NCBI RefSeq assembly: GCF_041410465.1
Contig: NZ_CP166961.1
Location: 2,418,001 to 2,482,000, forward strand
Origin: Thalassotalea sp. 273M-4
GTDB lineage: Bacteria; Pseudomonadota; Gammaproteobacteria; Enterobacterales; Alteromonadaceae
Length of the DNA: 64,000 bases
Reading direction: 5' to 3'
The translations under genes and the position numbers were made by a program. Of this stretch, positions 27,913 to 36,807 are shown piece by piece (positions within the stretch are counted from its first letter, which is position 1; the number at the start of each line of letters is the position of its first letter). The notes beneath the pieces are model-generated. The model did no database searches. It was not told where the DNA came from and saw nothing but the letters and a program-made list of their open reading frames with translations.

Positions 27913-29113
27913 TGCTGGTATCTTGTTTACCCTATTATCGGTAGCCTTCTTTGTTTATAAGTGGGGTAATGTACCTGTTGTGGGTGTTACACCGGTTAAG
28001 ACTTTTACTTTTATTGCGATCCTGTTTACTTCCGGCTTGGATGTAGGCTTGATCATGTTCCCGCTGACTGAATTTGCGGGTTATGCAGACATAAACGCAA
28101 GCCCAGAATATGGCTTTACCAATCCACTCGCGATCGAGTTTGGCTTTTGGGGGTTCTTTATCTGGCTATTTTATTTTTTAACTTGTTTTTATTTCTGTGT
28201 AATAGAGCCTAAAGTAAAATTTTTCGAAAAGCCTTTGGTTAAAGTCATCAACAATGTGGTCATCATTGGTACCTGTGCCTTTACGGCTTACTTATTGTTG
28301 TCGAACCTACCTTGGTATTTACCTTCATTAGGTGATGGCGAGTCTATTAATGCGCTGTTTTACTTGATTGTATTTGTGGCTATTTCAATTGCAGTGTATT
28401 CAAGTACCAACATTAAGTATGTACGCTTTTTAAGTTTAACGACTAGCTGGTTATTTATCGCACTTATTGCCTTTATGGGAACCTCGGCTTTTGCCTTTGG
28501 TGACAGTGAAATTTCAAGCTATGCAAACCATTTGGCATTGATAGGTGATTATTTCCCTAACATTCACCATTTTGTCTTACCACTGAATGATTACCATGAA
28601 TTTTACCTATTCTGGTGGTTTGCTTGGAGCATCATGATTGGTCAATTTACCTCGCGTTTTGTTGGTGGCTTAAAAACCTATCAAGTATTACTGGCGATGG
28701 TGGTTTTCCCGTCAATTCCAATCGCCACTTGGTTAGCGGTTCTGTACCACTACCATGATGCAGGCATTGCGACCGAAGGGTTATTAAACTTTGCCATGGT
28801 ATTTGTCGGTATTGTATTTGTTGTCAACTCTTTAGACTCGTTGATCCGTTTATATACCGACAACTTGAACCTTACAGTCGAGCGCCTAGGCAAAGCTAAC
28901 TATATCGTATTAAACATTGTGGCATTGTCACTGCTAACCTTGTTGTTCAAATTGAACTTCTTGCAGATCCAATGGGTGGGTGCGCTAGTGATTGCCATCT
29001 TCTTTACGTGCTTTGGCTACATTATGTACCAAAAATATCACACCATTAAAAACATCAGCGGTTCACCAAAAGAAAACGCCATTGACTACAGTAAAATTGA
29101 GAGTATGTGTTAA
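27896..29113 (+). CDS. short, divergent BCCT-like transporter
   Basis: This protein of 405 aa has about ten membrane helices. The region FWWFAWSIMIGQFTSRFVGG resembles the tryptophan-rich signature of betaine/choline/carnitine transporters, and the position right after betIBA supports choline or betaine uptake. Typical BCCT proteins are around 500 aa or more with twelve helices, so this is either a short divergent branch or a different fold; I treat the family call as probable only. The ATG at 27,896 has GGGAGGG 5 bases upstream and is preferred to the GTG at 27,890. Confidence 0.7.
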   Translation: MTVWLSAGILFTLLSVAFFVYKWGNVPVVGVTPVKTFTFIAILFTSGLDVGLIMFPLTEFAGYADINASPEYGFTNPLAIEFGFWGFFIWLFYFLTCFYFCVIEPKVKFFEKPLVKVINNVVIIGTCAFTAYLLLSNLPWYLPSLGDGESINALFYLIVFVAISIAVYSSTNIKYVRFLSLTTSWLFIALIAFMGTSAFAFGDSEISSYANHLALIGDYFPNIHHFVLPLNDYHEFYLFWWFAWSIMIGQFTSRFVGGLKTYQVLLAMVVFPSIPIATWLAVLYHYHDAGIATEGLLNFAMVFVGIVFVVNSLDSLIRLYTDNLNLTVERLGKANYIVLNIVALSLLTLLFKLNFLQIQWVGALVIAIFFTCFGYIMYQKYHTIKNISGSPKENAIDYSKIESMC

Positions 29114-29117
29114 CGTT

Positions 29118-29822
29118 ATGAAGTCTTTAACTAAAAAATTTATTTTATCTTTACCTTTAATTTTCGCTACTCAGTCTGCCTTAGCAGATTGGAGCACCAC
29201 AGTGACAGCAGCGTCTGATTACACCTTTAACGGGGTGAGCCAAACCGATAACTCACCCGCTATTCAGGCGAGTTTAGACAAAGCCCTAAGCGATGGTGTT
29301 TACCTAGGTACCTGGGCATCAAATGTTGACTTTGGTGGCAAAACCAACACCGAGTGGGACTTTTATCTTGGTCAATACAAACAGTTAAATGACAAGGTAA
29401 GTGTTGATTACGGTATTGCCTATTACACTTATCATGGTGACAATGCATCAAGCGATGGTAACTACCCAGAAGTTTACACAAACTTTAGTTATGCCAATGC
29501 CTTAGGTCACACCGAGTTAAATTTTTGGTACAGCTGGGATTACTTCGGTACCGGTGCCGGCCACATGGTAAGCATGCTAGCGCACACCGTTAAATTGGCG
29601 CCAAACCATGCACTTCGTGCAAGTTTTGATGTTTCAAATTCGTTTGACGGTGACAAGTGGCGCTGGGATGGTGACAACAGCTCATACCATCACTATCGCT
29701 TAGCGTATCAAACCAGCTACGCCGGCTTTAACCTTGAGCTAGCCGCAGAAAACACCAACTTAGATTGGGATACGGCCGACGAGCGTGTTGTACTGAGTGT
29801 TTCTCGCACATTCAGCTTATAA
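29118..29822 (+). CDS. TorF-family putative porin
   Basis: This protein of 235 aa has a signal peptide (KKFILSLPLIFATQSALA) and a mature part of short amphipathic beta-strands with aromatic girdles (WSTTVTAASDYTFNGVSQTD at its start). The N-terminal pattern of an Asp-Tyr-x-Phe-x-Gly strand fits the TorF/Gcw_chp group of outer-membrane proteins, and the chain ends in Phe-Ser-Leu, close to the aromatic end common for OMPs. The ATG at 29,118 lies 4 bp after the transporter stop, so the pair is cotranscribed; it may admit choline or betaine across the outer membrane (inference). The same frame is open upstream, but that part is a shadow of the transporter gene. Confidence 0.82.
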   Translation: MKSLTKKFILSLPLIFATQSALADWSTTVTAASDYTFNGVSQTDNSPAIQASLDKALSDGVYLGTWASNVDFGGKTNTEWDFYLGQYKQLNDKVSVDYGIAYYTYHGDNASSDGNYPEVYTNFSYANALGHTELNFWYSWDYFGTGAGHMVSMLAHTVKLAPNHALRASFDVSNSFDGDKWRWDGDNSSYHHYRLAYQTSYAGFNLELAAENTNLDWDTADERVVLSVSRTFSL

Positions 29823-29833
29823 GATTTTATATA

Positions 29834-29858
29834 AAGGTGAGCATCGCTCACCTTTTTT
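29834..29858 (+). terminator. intrinsic terminator closing the betaine block
   Basis: The stem AAGGTGAGC-ATC-GCTCACCTT is followed by T's. It lies 11 bp after the porin stop and between convergent genes. Confidence 0.88.
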
Positions 29859-29901
29859 GTTGTTATTACTTTTTGTTTTTTATGTGAAAAAACTGGCTTA
29901 T

Positions 29902-30255
29902 TTAAATAACCTTAAGTACCCCTTTATACATATTCATTTGACAATGAAACTCGTACTCACCGGGGCGTAATTTGCTTAAATCAATATGGGTTTGTTGATT
30001 TAACCTTAACTGCTTACTGATTTCTAATTGAGGAATTAATAACATTTCTGCACAAGGTGACGCATCGGTTCGCATAAATCGAAGTTTAATCGGTTGGTTG
30101 GCAGAAACAGTAATTACCGACGGCGAATAGCCCCCATCTTTGACTTCTATCAGCACGTCGTTTTCAATGTTGCTGACCGCTTTGGCTTTATAAAGCCAAA
30201 ACCACCAAATAATTAAGGCAATAAACAACAAACCCAGTACATTCACTAGCCACAT
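29902..30255 (-). CDS. membrane-anchored cupredoxin-like protein
   Basis: This 117-aa protein has one N-terminal membrane anchor (VNVLGLLFIALIIWWFWLY) and an exported cupredoxin domain. Probable copper ligands are Cys in SPCAEMLLIP and the His, Cys and Met of FHCQMNMYKG near the C-terminus. Proteins of this EfeO/cupredoxin_1 type are often found beside copper ATPases, and here it follows copA by 8 bp on the same strand. It probably binds or buffers copper on the periplasmic side. Confidence 0.82.
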   Translation of the reverse strand: MWLVNVLGLLFIALIIWWFWLYKAKAVSNIENDVLIEVKDGGYSPSVITVSANQPIKLRFMRTDASPCAEMLLIPQLEISKQLRLNQQTHIDLSKLRPGEYEFHCQMNMYKGVLKVI

Positions 30256-30263
30256 ATTTCCCC

Positions 30264-32507
30264 CTAATGCTCTCGCGTTTTAAATAAACGCAGTCTATTG
30301 GCATTGGAAACAACGGTAAACGAGGAAAACGCCATCGCAGCCCCCGCAACAATAGGGTTTAGCAAAATGCCAAAGATGGGATAAAGCACACCCGCGGCAA
30401 TGGGGATCCCAGCTACATTGTAAATAAAGGCGCCAAACAAATTCTGCTTAATGTTGCGCAAGGTCGCTTTGCTCACCAAAATGGCATCGGCAAGACCATG
30501 AAGAGAGCCTCTTATTAGAGTAACATCCGCACTCTCAATCGCGACATCAGTCCCGGTGCCGATAGCAAAGCCAACATCCGCTAAGGCCAGCGCAGGGGCA
30601 TCATTGATCCCATCGCCACTCATCCCAACAATTTCCCCTTCGTTTTGCAACGCTTTCACTTTATTGGCTTTATCTTTAGGCAGAACGTCTGCATAAAACT
30701 CACTAATGCCCGCTTTTGAGGCTACGGCTGCAGCGGTTTCTTTATTATCGCCGGTGAGCATAATAACCCGTATGTTATTTGCCAAAAGCCGCTTAATCGC
30801 TGAAATAGAGTCATGCTTAATGGGATCTGAGACCGCAATAATGGCGGCCAACTCACCATTGATGGCAAAATACATTGGCGTTTTTGCCTCCTTGGCAAGC
30901 GCTGTTGTTTTTTCAACAAAGCCAGTTAAATTGACGTTTCGTTTCGCCATCAATTTGGCGTTACCAAACAACAAAACCTTACCGTCACATTCTGCCTGAA
31001 CACCAAGGCCTGAAATCGCTTTAAAAGCGTCTATTTTTAACAGTTGAATCTGCTTCTCCACGGCACTTTGTACAACCGCTTGTGCTAATGGATGCTCTGA
31101 GCCACTTTCTAAACTAGCGGCAAGTTGCAACACGCTTTTTTCATCATGGGCATTGGCTAAAATCACATCGGTAATTTTGGGCGCACCTTCGGTAATGGTG
31201 CCGGTTTTATCTAAAACCATCGCCGTAACTTTGGATGCGGTTTGCAAAGCCTCGCCATTTCGAATAAGCACCCCAGCTTCTGCCGCTTTTCCTATCCCGA
31301 CCATAACCGATATGGGTGTTGCTAAGCCCAATGCGCAAGGACAAGCAATAATCAGCACCGTGGTTGCTGACACCATTGCAAATGCGATGGTGGGCTCAGG
31401 CCCAACGTTAAGCCAAGCAAGTGCGCTAAATATGGCAATAATCATCACTGTCGGGACAAAATATGCGGAAATCACATCGGCTAAACGACTGATGGGCGGT
31501 TTAGAAGTTTGTGCTCTTTTCACCATCTCGATGATATGAGCCAAAGTGGTATTTTTACCCACTCGGGTTGCCTTAAATAAAAACATACCCGATTTATTTA
31601 GTGTGCCAGCGACCACCTCATCATCTTGGTTTTTCTCTACAGGCATGGGTTCGCCGGTTAACATGGACTCATCGATAAAGCTTTGCCCTTCAACGATTTT
31701 GCCATCAACCGGAATTTTTTGCCCCGGTTTAACCTTTATTACATCGTTTTCTAATACTTGCTCAATAGCGATTTCTTTTTCGTTATTATCTCGAATAACC
31801 GTTGCCGTTCGAACTTGTAAACCGATAAGTCTTTTAATCGCTTGCGAGGTTTTACCACGAGCTTTTAACTCTAATGCTAAACCTAAATTAATTAACCCTA
31901 AGATCATGCTTGTGGCTTCAAAATAAACGTGACGCGCCAGCAACGGCAATACATCTGGCCAAAGTACAACCACCATAGAATATAACCACGCCGTGCCAGT
32001 GCCTAAGGCAATTAAGGTATCCATATTGGCTGAATGATTTTGAAAACTATGAAAAGCCCCCACATAAAAGTGCTTTCCAGAAACAAACATCACGCCCAAG
32101 GTCACTACGCCAACCATAAGCCATGCGATTCTTTCTGCTGTTGTTTCAACGCTCATGTCACCAATAAACAAACCGTAGATCATCAAAAGGATCCCAACTG
32201 ACAAGGCGATATAAGTCTTTTTAAGCAATTGTGTGTAATACGCCCGATCTGCAGCGTCCTTTTCGTCTAACAACTGCGCTTCTTGTTGGGTTTCTAGTAG
32301 CTTGGCATGATAGCCGGCTGACTCCACCACCTTAATTAAATCATTCGAATTCGCTGTGCCCAACACCATAACCGTTCTATCGGCAAAGTTCATTTGTGCC
32401 GATAACACCCCAGGCACTGATTGTATTGCCGACTCAATTTTGCTCACACAACTGGCACAGCTTGCGCCGTCAATAAGAAGTTGCTGGCTTTGTGCTTTAT
32501 TCGTCAT
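30264..32507 (-). CDS. copA: copper-exporting P1B-type ATPase
   Basis: This 747-aa protein pumps Cu(I) out of the cytoplasm. In order it shows one N-terminal heavy-metal-associated domain with [13 protein letters not shown], membrane helices, the actuator motif [11 protein letters not shown], the intramembrane metal site [10 protein letters not shown], the phosphorylation site DKTGTITEG, and the nucleotide/Mg motifs [10 protein letters not shown] and [12 protein letters not shown]. It has one HMA domain rather than two. It is cotranscribed with the cupredoxin gene. No CueR-type regulator is next to it; the only nearby regulator is a broken XRE gene. Confidence 0.95.
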   Translation of the reverse strand: MTNKAQSQQLLIDGASCASCVSKIESAIQSVPGVLSAQMNFADRTVMVLGTANSNDLIKVVESAGYHAKLLETQQEAQLLDEKDAADRAYYTQLLKKTYIALSVGILLMIYGLFIGDMSVETTAERIAWLMVGVVTLGVMFVSGKHFYVGAFHSFQNHSANMDTLIALGTGTAWLYSMVVVLWPDVLPLLARHVYFEATSMILGLINLGLALELKARGKTSQAIKRLIGLQVRTATVIRDNNEKEIAIEQVLENDVIKVKPGQKIPVDGKIVEGQSFIDESMLTGEPMPVEKNQDDEVVAGTLNKSGMFLFKATRVGKNTTLAHIIEMVKRAQTSKPPISRLADVISAYFVPTVMIIAIFSALAWLNVGPEPTIAFAMVSATTVLIIACPCALGLATPISVMVGIGKAAEAGVLIRNGEALQTASKVTAMVLDKTGTITEGAPKITDVILANAHDEKSVLQLAASLESGSEHPLAQAVVQSAVEKQIQLLKIDAFKAISGLGVQAECDGKVLLFGNAKLMAKRNVNLTGFVEKTTALAKEAKTPMYFAINGELAAIIAVSDPIKHDSISAIKRLLANNIRVIMLTGDNKETAAAVASKAGISEFYADVLPKDKANKVKALQNEGEIVGMSGDGINDAPALALADVGFAIGTGTDVAIESADVTLIRGSLHGLADAILVSKATLRNIKQNLFGAFIYNVAGIPIAAGVLYPIFGILLNPIVAGAAMAFSSFTVVSNANRLRLFKTREH

Positions 32508-32618
32508 CGGTTTGGCACTCTTAATTTACTGCTTGAAACTCGCGATAAAATGCACCCAAACTAACGGGGCATTTGAATAAAGGGTAGTCTGTATAAAGCC
32601 ATTTAAAAAGGGATGTTT

Positions 32619-33060
32619 ATGAGCAAACACTAGCTAAAAAATTGGTCGCAAGAACAAGTTGCCAGATTCAGTGGCCTTAGTATTCGAACGATTCAACGGG
32701 TTGAAAGTGGTCAAAGTGCTAGCTTAGAAACGCTTAAAGCTCTCGCCTCTGTATTTGAAGTTGAAGTATTAACATTAACAGAGGAAATACACGTGATAGA
32801 TAAAAAATCAGAACATTGGAAAACACAGCCTTGGTGGTTCAGATTGTGGGCTTTAGGCGTTGGCTCTAGGCGTTGGCTATAGGCAAGTTCAAGCGGGGCT
32901 TAAATATATGCTTTTAGTAGTCGCCATTACCTTAACCATAACCAGTTATTTTGAGCCTACTTTGACAAAATATTCCCTCATAACCATGTACTTACTTTTT
33001 ATTCAAACCACCTGCATTCATTATGATGATAAAAGTAAACCTTGGGGTTATGACACTTAG
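32619..33060 (+). pseudogene. broken XRE-type regulator with 2TM domain
   Basis: The start MSKH is followed at codon 5 by TAG (32,631-32,633). After the stop the same frame continues as a clear HTH protein: EQVARFSGLSIRTIQRVESG then LETLKALASVFEVEVL. After the segment WKTQPWWFRLWALGVG the frame is broken by a 13-bp tandem duplication (32,855-32,867 and 32,868-32,880). Skipping one copy restores YRQVQAGLKYMLLVVAITL and the rest of a short two-helix membrane domain ending at 33,060. AAGG lies correctly before the ATG. The original product would be about 140 aa. Two independent lesions make it a dead gene unless suppression occurs. Confidence 0.85.
32855..32880 (+). repeat. 13-bp tandem duplication
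   Basis: Two adjacent units, AGGCGTTGGCTCT and AGGCGTTGGCTAT, differ at one base. They cause the second lesion of the broken XRE gene. Confidence 0.95.
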
Positions 33061-33093
33061 CAAAGTACAACCACCTAACATGCAATTCATAAC

Positions 33094-33131
33094 AAAAGAC
33101 TGACTAGGATTTAAAACCGAGTCAGCCTTTT
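33094..33131 (+). terminator. terminator-like hairpin after the broken XRE gene
   Basis: CTGACT (33,100-33,105) pairs with AGTCAG (33,120-33,125), flanked by AAAAG and CTTTT, about 40 bp after the end of the pseudogene. Confidence 0.5.
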
Positions 33132-33322
33132 GTTTAAGAAACCATGAAATGGAAATTTAATCACTAAAAAACATATAACCCTTACAAAGTATTAATTAAG
33201 GCAAAAATTTCAATTTCTGCTGACTTAGCACATAAGAATGGGACATATTTGTCATCGCTCCCTTTTTTCTGTTTCAATAAAGCTAAATTAGAGATAGCAC
33301 AATATATAATTAGCTATTATTG

Positions 33323-33427
33323 CTAGGTCAAGTCACATCGGCATAATGGCGGTTTGTCGACAAACGAGTCAGAAAAAAGATACTGGCAAAACTATAAAAC
33401 CGTGGTCAATTTAACCAGACCATTACA
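33323..33427 (+). mobile_element. relic of the right end of an IS3-family element
   Basis: About 105 bp closely match the last part of the IS3-family element at 52,930-53,035 (read in reverse). The shared stretch encodes [13 protein letters not shown] here and [13 protein letters not shown] in the element, and runs to the terminal inverted repeat (GACCATTACA here, GACCACTACA there). A small deletion is visible at the left side. No other part of the element is present. The relic is in frame with the following gabD-like gene and artificially lengthens that reading frame. Confidence 0.85.
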
Positions 33428-33458
33428 TACTAATGCTTTATTCATCATGGAGTTAGTC

Positions 33459-34910
33459 ATGAACTTAAGGTTAAACCCTTCGTTAATGAAGTCTTGTTCA
33501 TTTATTGACGACAACTGGCATCAAGCATCATCAACCTTTGCGGTAACCAACCCAGCTACAGGCGAAATAATTGCCAATGTTGCCGATTGCACGAAGCTAA
33601 CTGCAGAAACTGCTGTTTTGGCCGCTAAAAAAGCATTTAATACATGGTCAAAAAATAGCGCTACAGAGCGGGCAGGATTATTACGACGTTGGTTTGAGCT
33701 TATTATGCAACATCAGGATGATTTAGCACTTATTCTGACCAAAGAACAAGGGAAACCGTTTGCTGAGGCGAAAGGGGAAATTGCCTATGGTGCATCGTTT
33801 ATAGAGTGGTTTGCCGAGGAAGCAAAACGTGTTTATGGCGATACCATTCCTGCACCTTCTTCAGATAAACGTATTATTGTAATAAAGCAACCCGTAGGTG
33901 TTGTTACCGCTATTACCCCGTGGAATTTTCCTAATGCCATGATCGCAAGAAAAGCTGCAGCAGCACTGGCGGCAGGATGTAGCTTTGTTGTTCGCCCCGC
34001 TAGTGAAACACCTTTGTCTGCACTTGCCTTAGCGGCATTGGCTGAACAAGCAGGTATTCCAGCAGGCGTTTTTAATGTTATTACAGGCACTGATGCGCAG
34101 GGCATAGGCGAAGTTTTTACCCAACATAACGCTGTCGCTAAGTTTACTTTTACAGGCTCAACTCATATTGGTAAACAGCTGATTTCACAATGTGCACAAG
34201 GCGTTAAAAAAGTCTCTATGGAGTTAGGAGGTAATGCTCCTTTTATCGTTTTTGATGATGCAAACGTAGATGCTGCAGTAAAAGGGGCAATAGTATCTAA
34301 ATATCGTAACGCAGGGCAAACCTGTGTGTGTACCAATCGAATTTTTGTGCAACGCACTGTTTATGAAGAATTTGTTGAAAAATTTACTGCCGAAACAAAA
34401 AGCTTGGCAATGGGTAATGGCCTAGATAACAATGTACAAATTGGTCCGATGATTTCCAAAAAAGCATGCAGTGAAATACATCAACTCGTTGTTAACGCCC
34501 AACAAGCTGGTGCTTACATTGAACTTGGTGGTGAACTAAATGAAAGCCAACCAACATTTTACCCACCAACCATTTTAACGAATGTTAGTAATGATATGGA
34601 TATCGCACAACAAGAAATATTTGGCCCGGTCTCTATCATTATTCCATTTAATGAAGAACAAGAAGCTGTCGAAATGGCTAATAACACAGAATACGGTTTA
34701 GCAGCTTACTTTTACGCTAGAGATATTGGCCGGGTATGGCGAGTAGCCGAAACATTAGAATTTGGCATGGTCGGTATAAATGAAGGTCTTATCTCCAATG
34801 CAGCGGCTCCCTTTGGTGGCGTGAAACAATCAGGAAATGGACGTGAAGGTTCAAAGTATGGGCTGGATGATTATATGGAAATTAAGTATTTATGTATGGG
34901 GGGAATATAA
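33459..34910 (+). CDS. gabD: succinate-semialdehyde dehydrogenase-like aldehyde dehydrogenase
   Basis: This 483-aa NAD(P)-dependent aldehyde dehydrogenase is close in length and N-terminus to GabD, which oxidises succinate semialdehyde to succinate. Visible motifs are [20 protein letters not shown] (cofactor region), [17 protein letters not shown] with the general-base Glu, and [15 protein letters not shown] with the catalytic Cys. The frame is open back to 33,354, but that part is an IS3 relic. The ATG at 33,459 with GGAG 6 bases upstream gives the family-like start [20 protein letters not shown]. The promoter may come from the relic. Its 3' part is repeated at 36,799. Confidence 0.88.
   Translation: MNLRLNPSLMKSCSFIDDNWHQASSTFAVTNPATGEIIANVADCTKLTAETAVLAAKKAFNTWSKNSATERAGLLRRWFELIMQHQDDLALILTKEQGKPFAEAKGEIAYGASFIEWFAEEAKRVYGDTIPAPSSDKRIIVIKQPVGVVTAITPWNFPNAMIARKAAAALAAGCSFVVRPASETPLSALALAALAEQAGIPAGVFNVITGTDAQGIGEVFTQHNAVAKFTFTGSTHIGKQLISQCAQGVKKVSMELGGNAPFIVFDDANVDAAVKGAIVSKYRNAGQTCVCTNRIFVQRTVYEEFVEKFTAETKSLAMGNGLDNNVQIGPMISKKACSEIHQLVVNAQQAGAYIELGGELNESQPTFYPPTILTNVSNDMDIAQQEIFGPVSIIIPFNEEQEAVEMANNTEYGLAAYFYARDIGRVWRVAETLEFGMVGINEGLISNAAAPFGGVKQSGNGREGSKYGLDDYMEIKYLCMGGI
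34332..34910 (+). repeat. long direct repeat, copy 1 (gabD 3' part)
   Basis: The last ~0.57 kb of the gabD-like gene is duplicated at 36,799-37,359. Identity is high by eye, with scattered substitutions, one 16-bp deletion and a one-G difference near the end in copy 2. Confidence 0.93.
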
Positions 34911-35178
34911 ACATAGGGCACTTATTGAATGCTTTTCTTATTAAGACCAATTTTAATATCCTTATAGTTGATCTTCTTTTATTAAAAAGCTTGATATCAA
35001 TAATTCTAATCTTTACTCAGCCGTATCTTTAGATATTACTTTAATAGCTTTACCACATAAAAAATTGAATACATGCTCCACATAACCAGCACAGGTGGGG
35101 CAAAGACCTATATCTACAGAACGAATACTATAAGGCTGATTTGCCCGTTTCGATTGGCTTATAAAAAAATTAAGCGTA
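34911..35178. other. junction region between gabD and the S41 peptidase gene
   Basis: No full gene is visible. On the minus strand a frame ending at 35,013 reads about 50 codons with a CPTC knuckle (SVDIGLCPTCAGYVEH) but lacks a normal start, so it may be the tail of a lost gene. The 14-bp repeat TTCGATTGGCTTAT at 35,149-35,162 has an inverted partner at 36,794-36,807. Confidence 0.4.
35149..35162. repeat. 14-bp inverted repeat bordering the S41 gene, left arm
   Basis: TTCGATTGGCTTAT here is the exact reverse complement of ATAAGCCAATCGAA at 36,794-36,807. The arms enclose about 1.63 kb with the S41 gene. Confidence 0.8.
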
Positions 35179-36660
35179 TTAGTGTAAAGCGGTCTTCAAC
35201 CAGGCTATTACCGCTTCTTCATCTTCTTGGTCGAGATCAACAGGAAAAGTCAAAGTTGGCAGATAGCTACCACCATTTGGACGGATCCGACCACGGTATA
35301 CCTTTAACGGGATTGAAACGCGGAAACGATAACCAGGGAGAAATACCCCCCTGACATCGATGTAATTTGTGTCCGCGCCTGTCTCTTCGCCAACCAGTAA
35401 AACATTTTCGAACGACGTCACCAGATCAAGGAAATCCAGACAAGAGCTGCCACAAGCGGAGTCCATCAACACGATAACTTTCCCGCTGACGGGTGAAATC
35501 ACATTTCTGGCAGGTTGGCGTTGGGTGAAAGTTTGACGGTAAAGTGTTTCGCCATTTGAAAACGCTTTCTCCATGTCTTCAGCAAGCCGTGCCCAAGCAG
35601 GACCGCTAGCTAAGTCGTTTTCCAGATTCTCTTTGGCGATGCCGTGAACGTGTTCCACATTGTCCTGTGAGAGTCGCCAGTCCACCGCTTGAGCTCCAGT
35701 GCGCCAGAAGGCCTCGACATATTCGCTAGACCAGATGTTTCTCGAAAACAATCGCCCCCAGGCGCTATTGCCACCGCCGTTACCTCGTATGTCGAGGATC
35801 ACAAGCTTTGCAGAGCGGATAGCATCCGTATTAGACTGTATGCTTTCGGATAACTCCTGCAGAGAGTCAGCCCTAGAGTTGTTGAATGTGGGTATCGTGA
35901 TCCATGCAGTGTCCGCAGTAATCTTGAAACCAAAAGAGCGACGACTCCCCCTTTGTCCGGGTGCTCCGGCTTTCCAATCTGCTGCAGATATTGAAGCCCA
36001 TATCAGTTTGCGCTCCACCTCGGTTCCAGCTACGCGGCAGGATTGGGGTGAGGCAATAAAAGGATTCCCATGCTTGGTAAAAAGCCAGGGAGCAGCCGCC
36101 CGAGCGCGTGCTGGAATACCCGAGCCCCGAAATGCAAAGATTGTTTCATCGAGCCAGTCGCTAATGTCTCGTCCATCGCATGAAACGATGACGTCTCCAG
36201 TCTCGAAGCCACCGCCTGCAGCGGTAACCCGCATCACAGTCTCTCCATCGCTGCCCTTTTCAATACCGGCATAGAAACCTGGCCAATCGTAACGGCCAAA
36301 CCAGTGTTCCACTCCCAGATCGGGCAATCCGATAGCCCATCCATGCAGATGTGGGTCATCGTGGATAGCTTTATACCGCTCCATGGACCAGCGGTATCCA
36401 GCTCTGTTTTCTGCACGTTCAGCAAGCAATAGGGCCTCTCGACGAGCAGTTTCCATAATTTGCGCAAAAGCTGGGGTTTCCTGATCAACAGGGCCAGGGT
36501 GATGCTCTTTTATCATTGTATGCCAGGCTTCGATATCGTCCCTTGCAGCTTCCGACCAGTCGGTTGTCCACAGACGTAGCATGTAAACAGCCAATAGAAC
36601 GATAAATAGTGCGACAAACCCGCCTACTAGCCAAAGAAGGCGTTTGAATAATCGTAGCAT
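35179..36660 (-). CDS. S41-family (tail-specific type) serine peptidase, probably transferred
   Basis: This 493-aa protein has an N-terminal membrane anchor or signal (LLWLVGGFVALFIVLLAVYM), a central PDZ-like stretch (GGGFETGDVIVSCDGRDISD) and the S41 catalytic fold: VILDIRGNGGGNSAWG at 287-302 and the probable nucleophile Ser in DSACGSSCLDF at 400-410. Base composition stands out: a sampled 60-base line inside it (35,581-35,640) has 32 G+C, against 22 in a line of gabD. It is bracketed by duplicated gabD sequence and a 14-bp inverted repeat, consistent with lateral arrival. Its substrate is unknown. Confidence 0.85.
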   Translation of the reverse strand: MLRLFKRLLWLVGGFVALFIVLLAVYMLRLWTTDWSEAARDDIEAWHTMIKEHHPGPVDQETPAFAQIMETARREALLLAERAENRAGYRWSMERYKAIHDDPHLHGWAIGLPDLGVEHWFGRYDWPGFYAGIEKGSDGETVMRVTAAGGGFETGDVIVSCDGRDISDWLDETIFAFRGSGIPARARAAAPWLFTKHGNPFIASPQSCRVAGTEVERKLIWASISAADWKAGAPGQRGSRRSFGFKITADTAWITIPTFNNSRADSLQELSESIQSNTDAIRSAKLVILDIRGNGGGNSAWGRLFSRNIWSSEYVEAFWRTGAQAVDWRLSQDNVEHVHGIAKENLENDLASGPAWARLAEDMEKAFSNGETLYRQTFTQRQPARNVISPVSGKVIVLMDSACGSSCLDFLDLVTSFENVLLVGEETGADTNYIDVRGVFLPGYRFRVSIPLKVYRGRIRPNGGSYLPTLTFPVDLDQEDEEAVIAWLKTALH

Positions 36661-36698
36661 TAGCTTTCCACCCTATTTTATTACACCAAAGTCACTCA

Positions 36699-36753
36699 GG
36701 TTAGGATTTACAGAGCCAGCGAAGTTCGCTAGCCTAACGCCTCGATAAGAGGC
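36699..36753. repeat. nested hairpins upstream of the S41 gene
   Basis: GTTAGG (36,700) pairs with CCTAAC (36,733); inside lies the near-palindrome AGCGAAGTTCGCT (36,718-36,730); directly after is GCCTC-GATAA-GAGGC (36,739-36,753). This resembles a folded recombination site, but no complete attC core pair was found. Confidence 0.6.
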
Positions 36754-36793
36754 TAAAAAAATCAATAGGTTATACTTTAGCGAGGTACGAGGA

Positions 36794-36807
36794 ATAAGCC
36801 AATCGAA
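36794..36807. repeat. 14-bp inverted repeat bordering the S41 gene, right arm
   Basis: ATAAGCCAATCGAA is the exact inverse of 35,149-35,162. Its last nine bases are also the first bases of the second gabD copy. Confidence 0.8.

Noticed and set aside
28992..29117. N-terminal extension of the porin frame inside the transporter gene
   Set aside because: The signal peptide begins at the ATG at 29,118; the earlier codons are the transporter read out of frame.
33354..33458. N-terminal extension of gabD
   Set aside because: It encodes the end of an IS3 transposase and is explained by the IS relic; a better start with GGAG exists at 33,459.
36699..36807. Integron cassette attC site for the S41 gene
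   Set aside because: Only one core-like heptamer fits, the partner core is imperfect, the folded part is too short, and it lies at the 5' rather than the 3' side of the gene.
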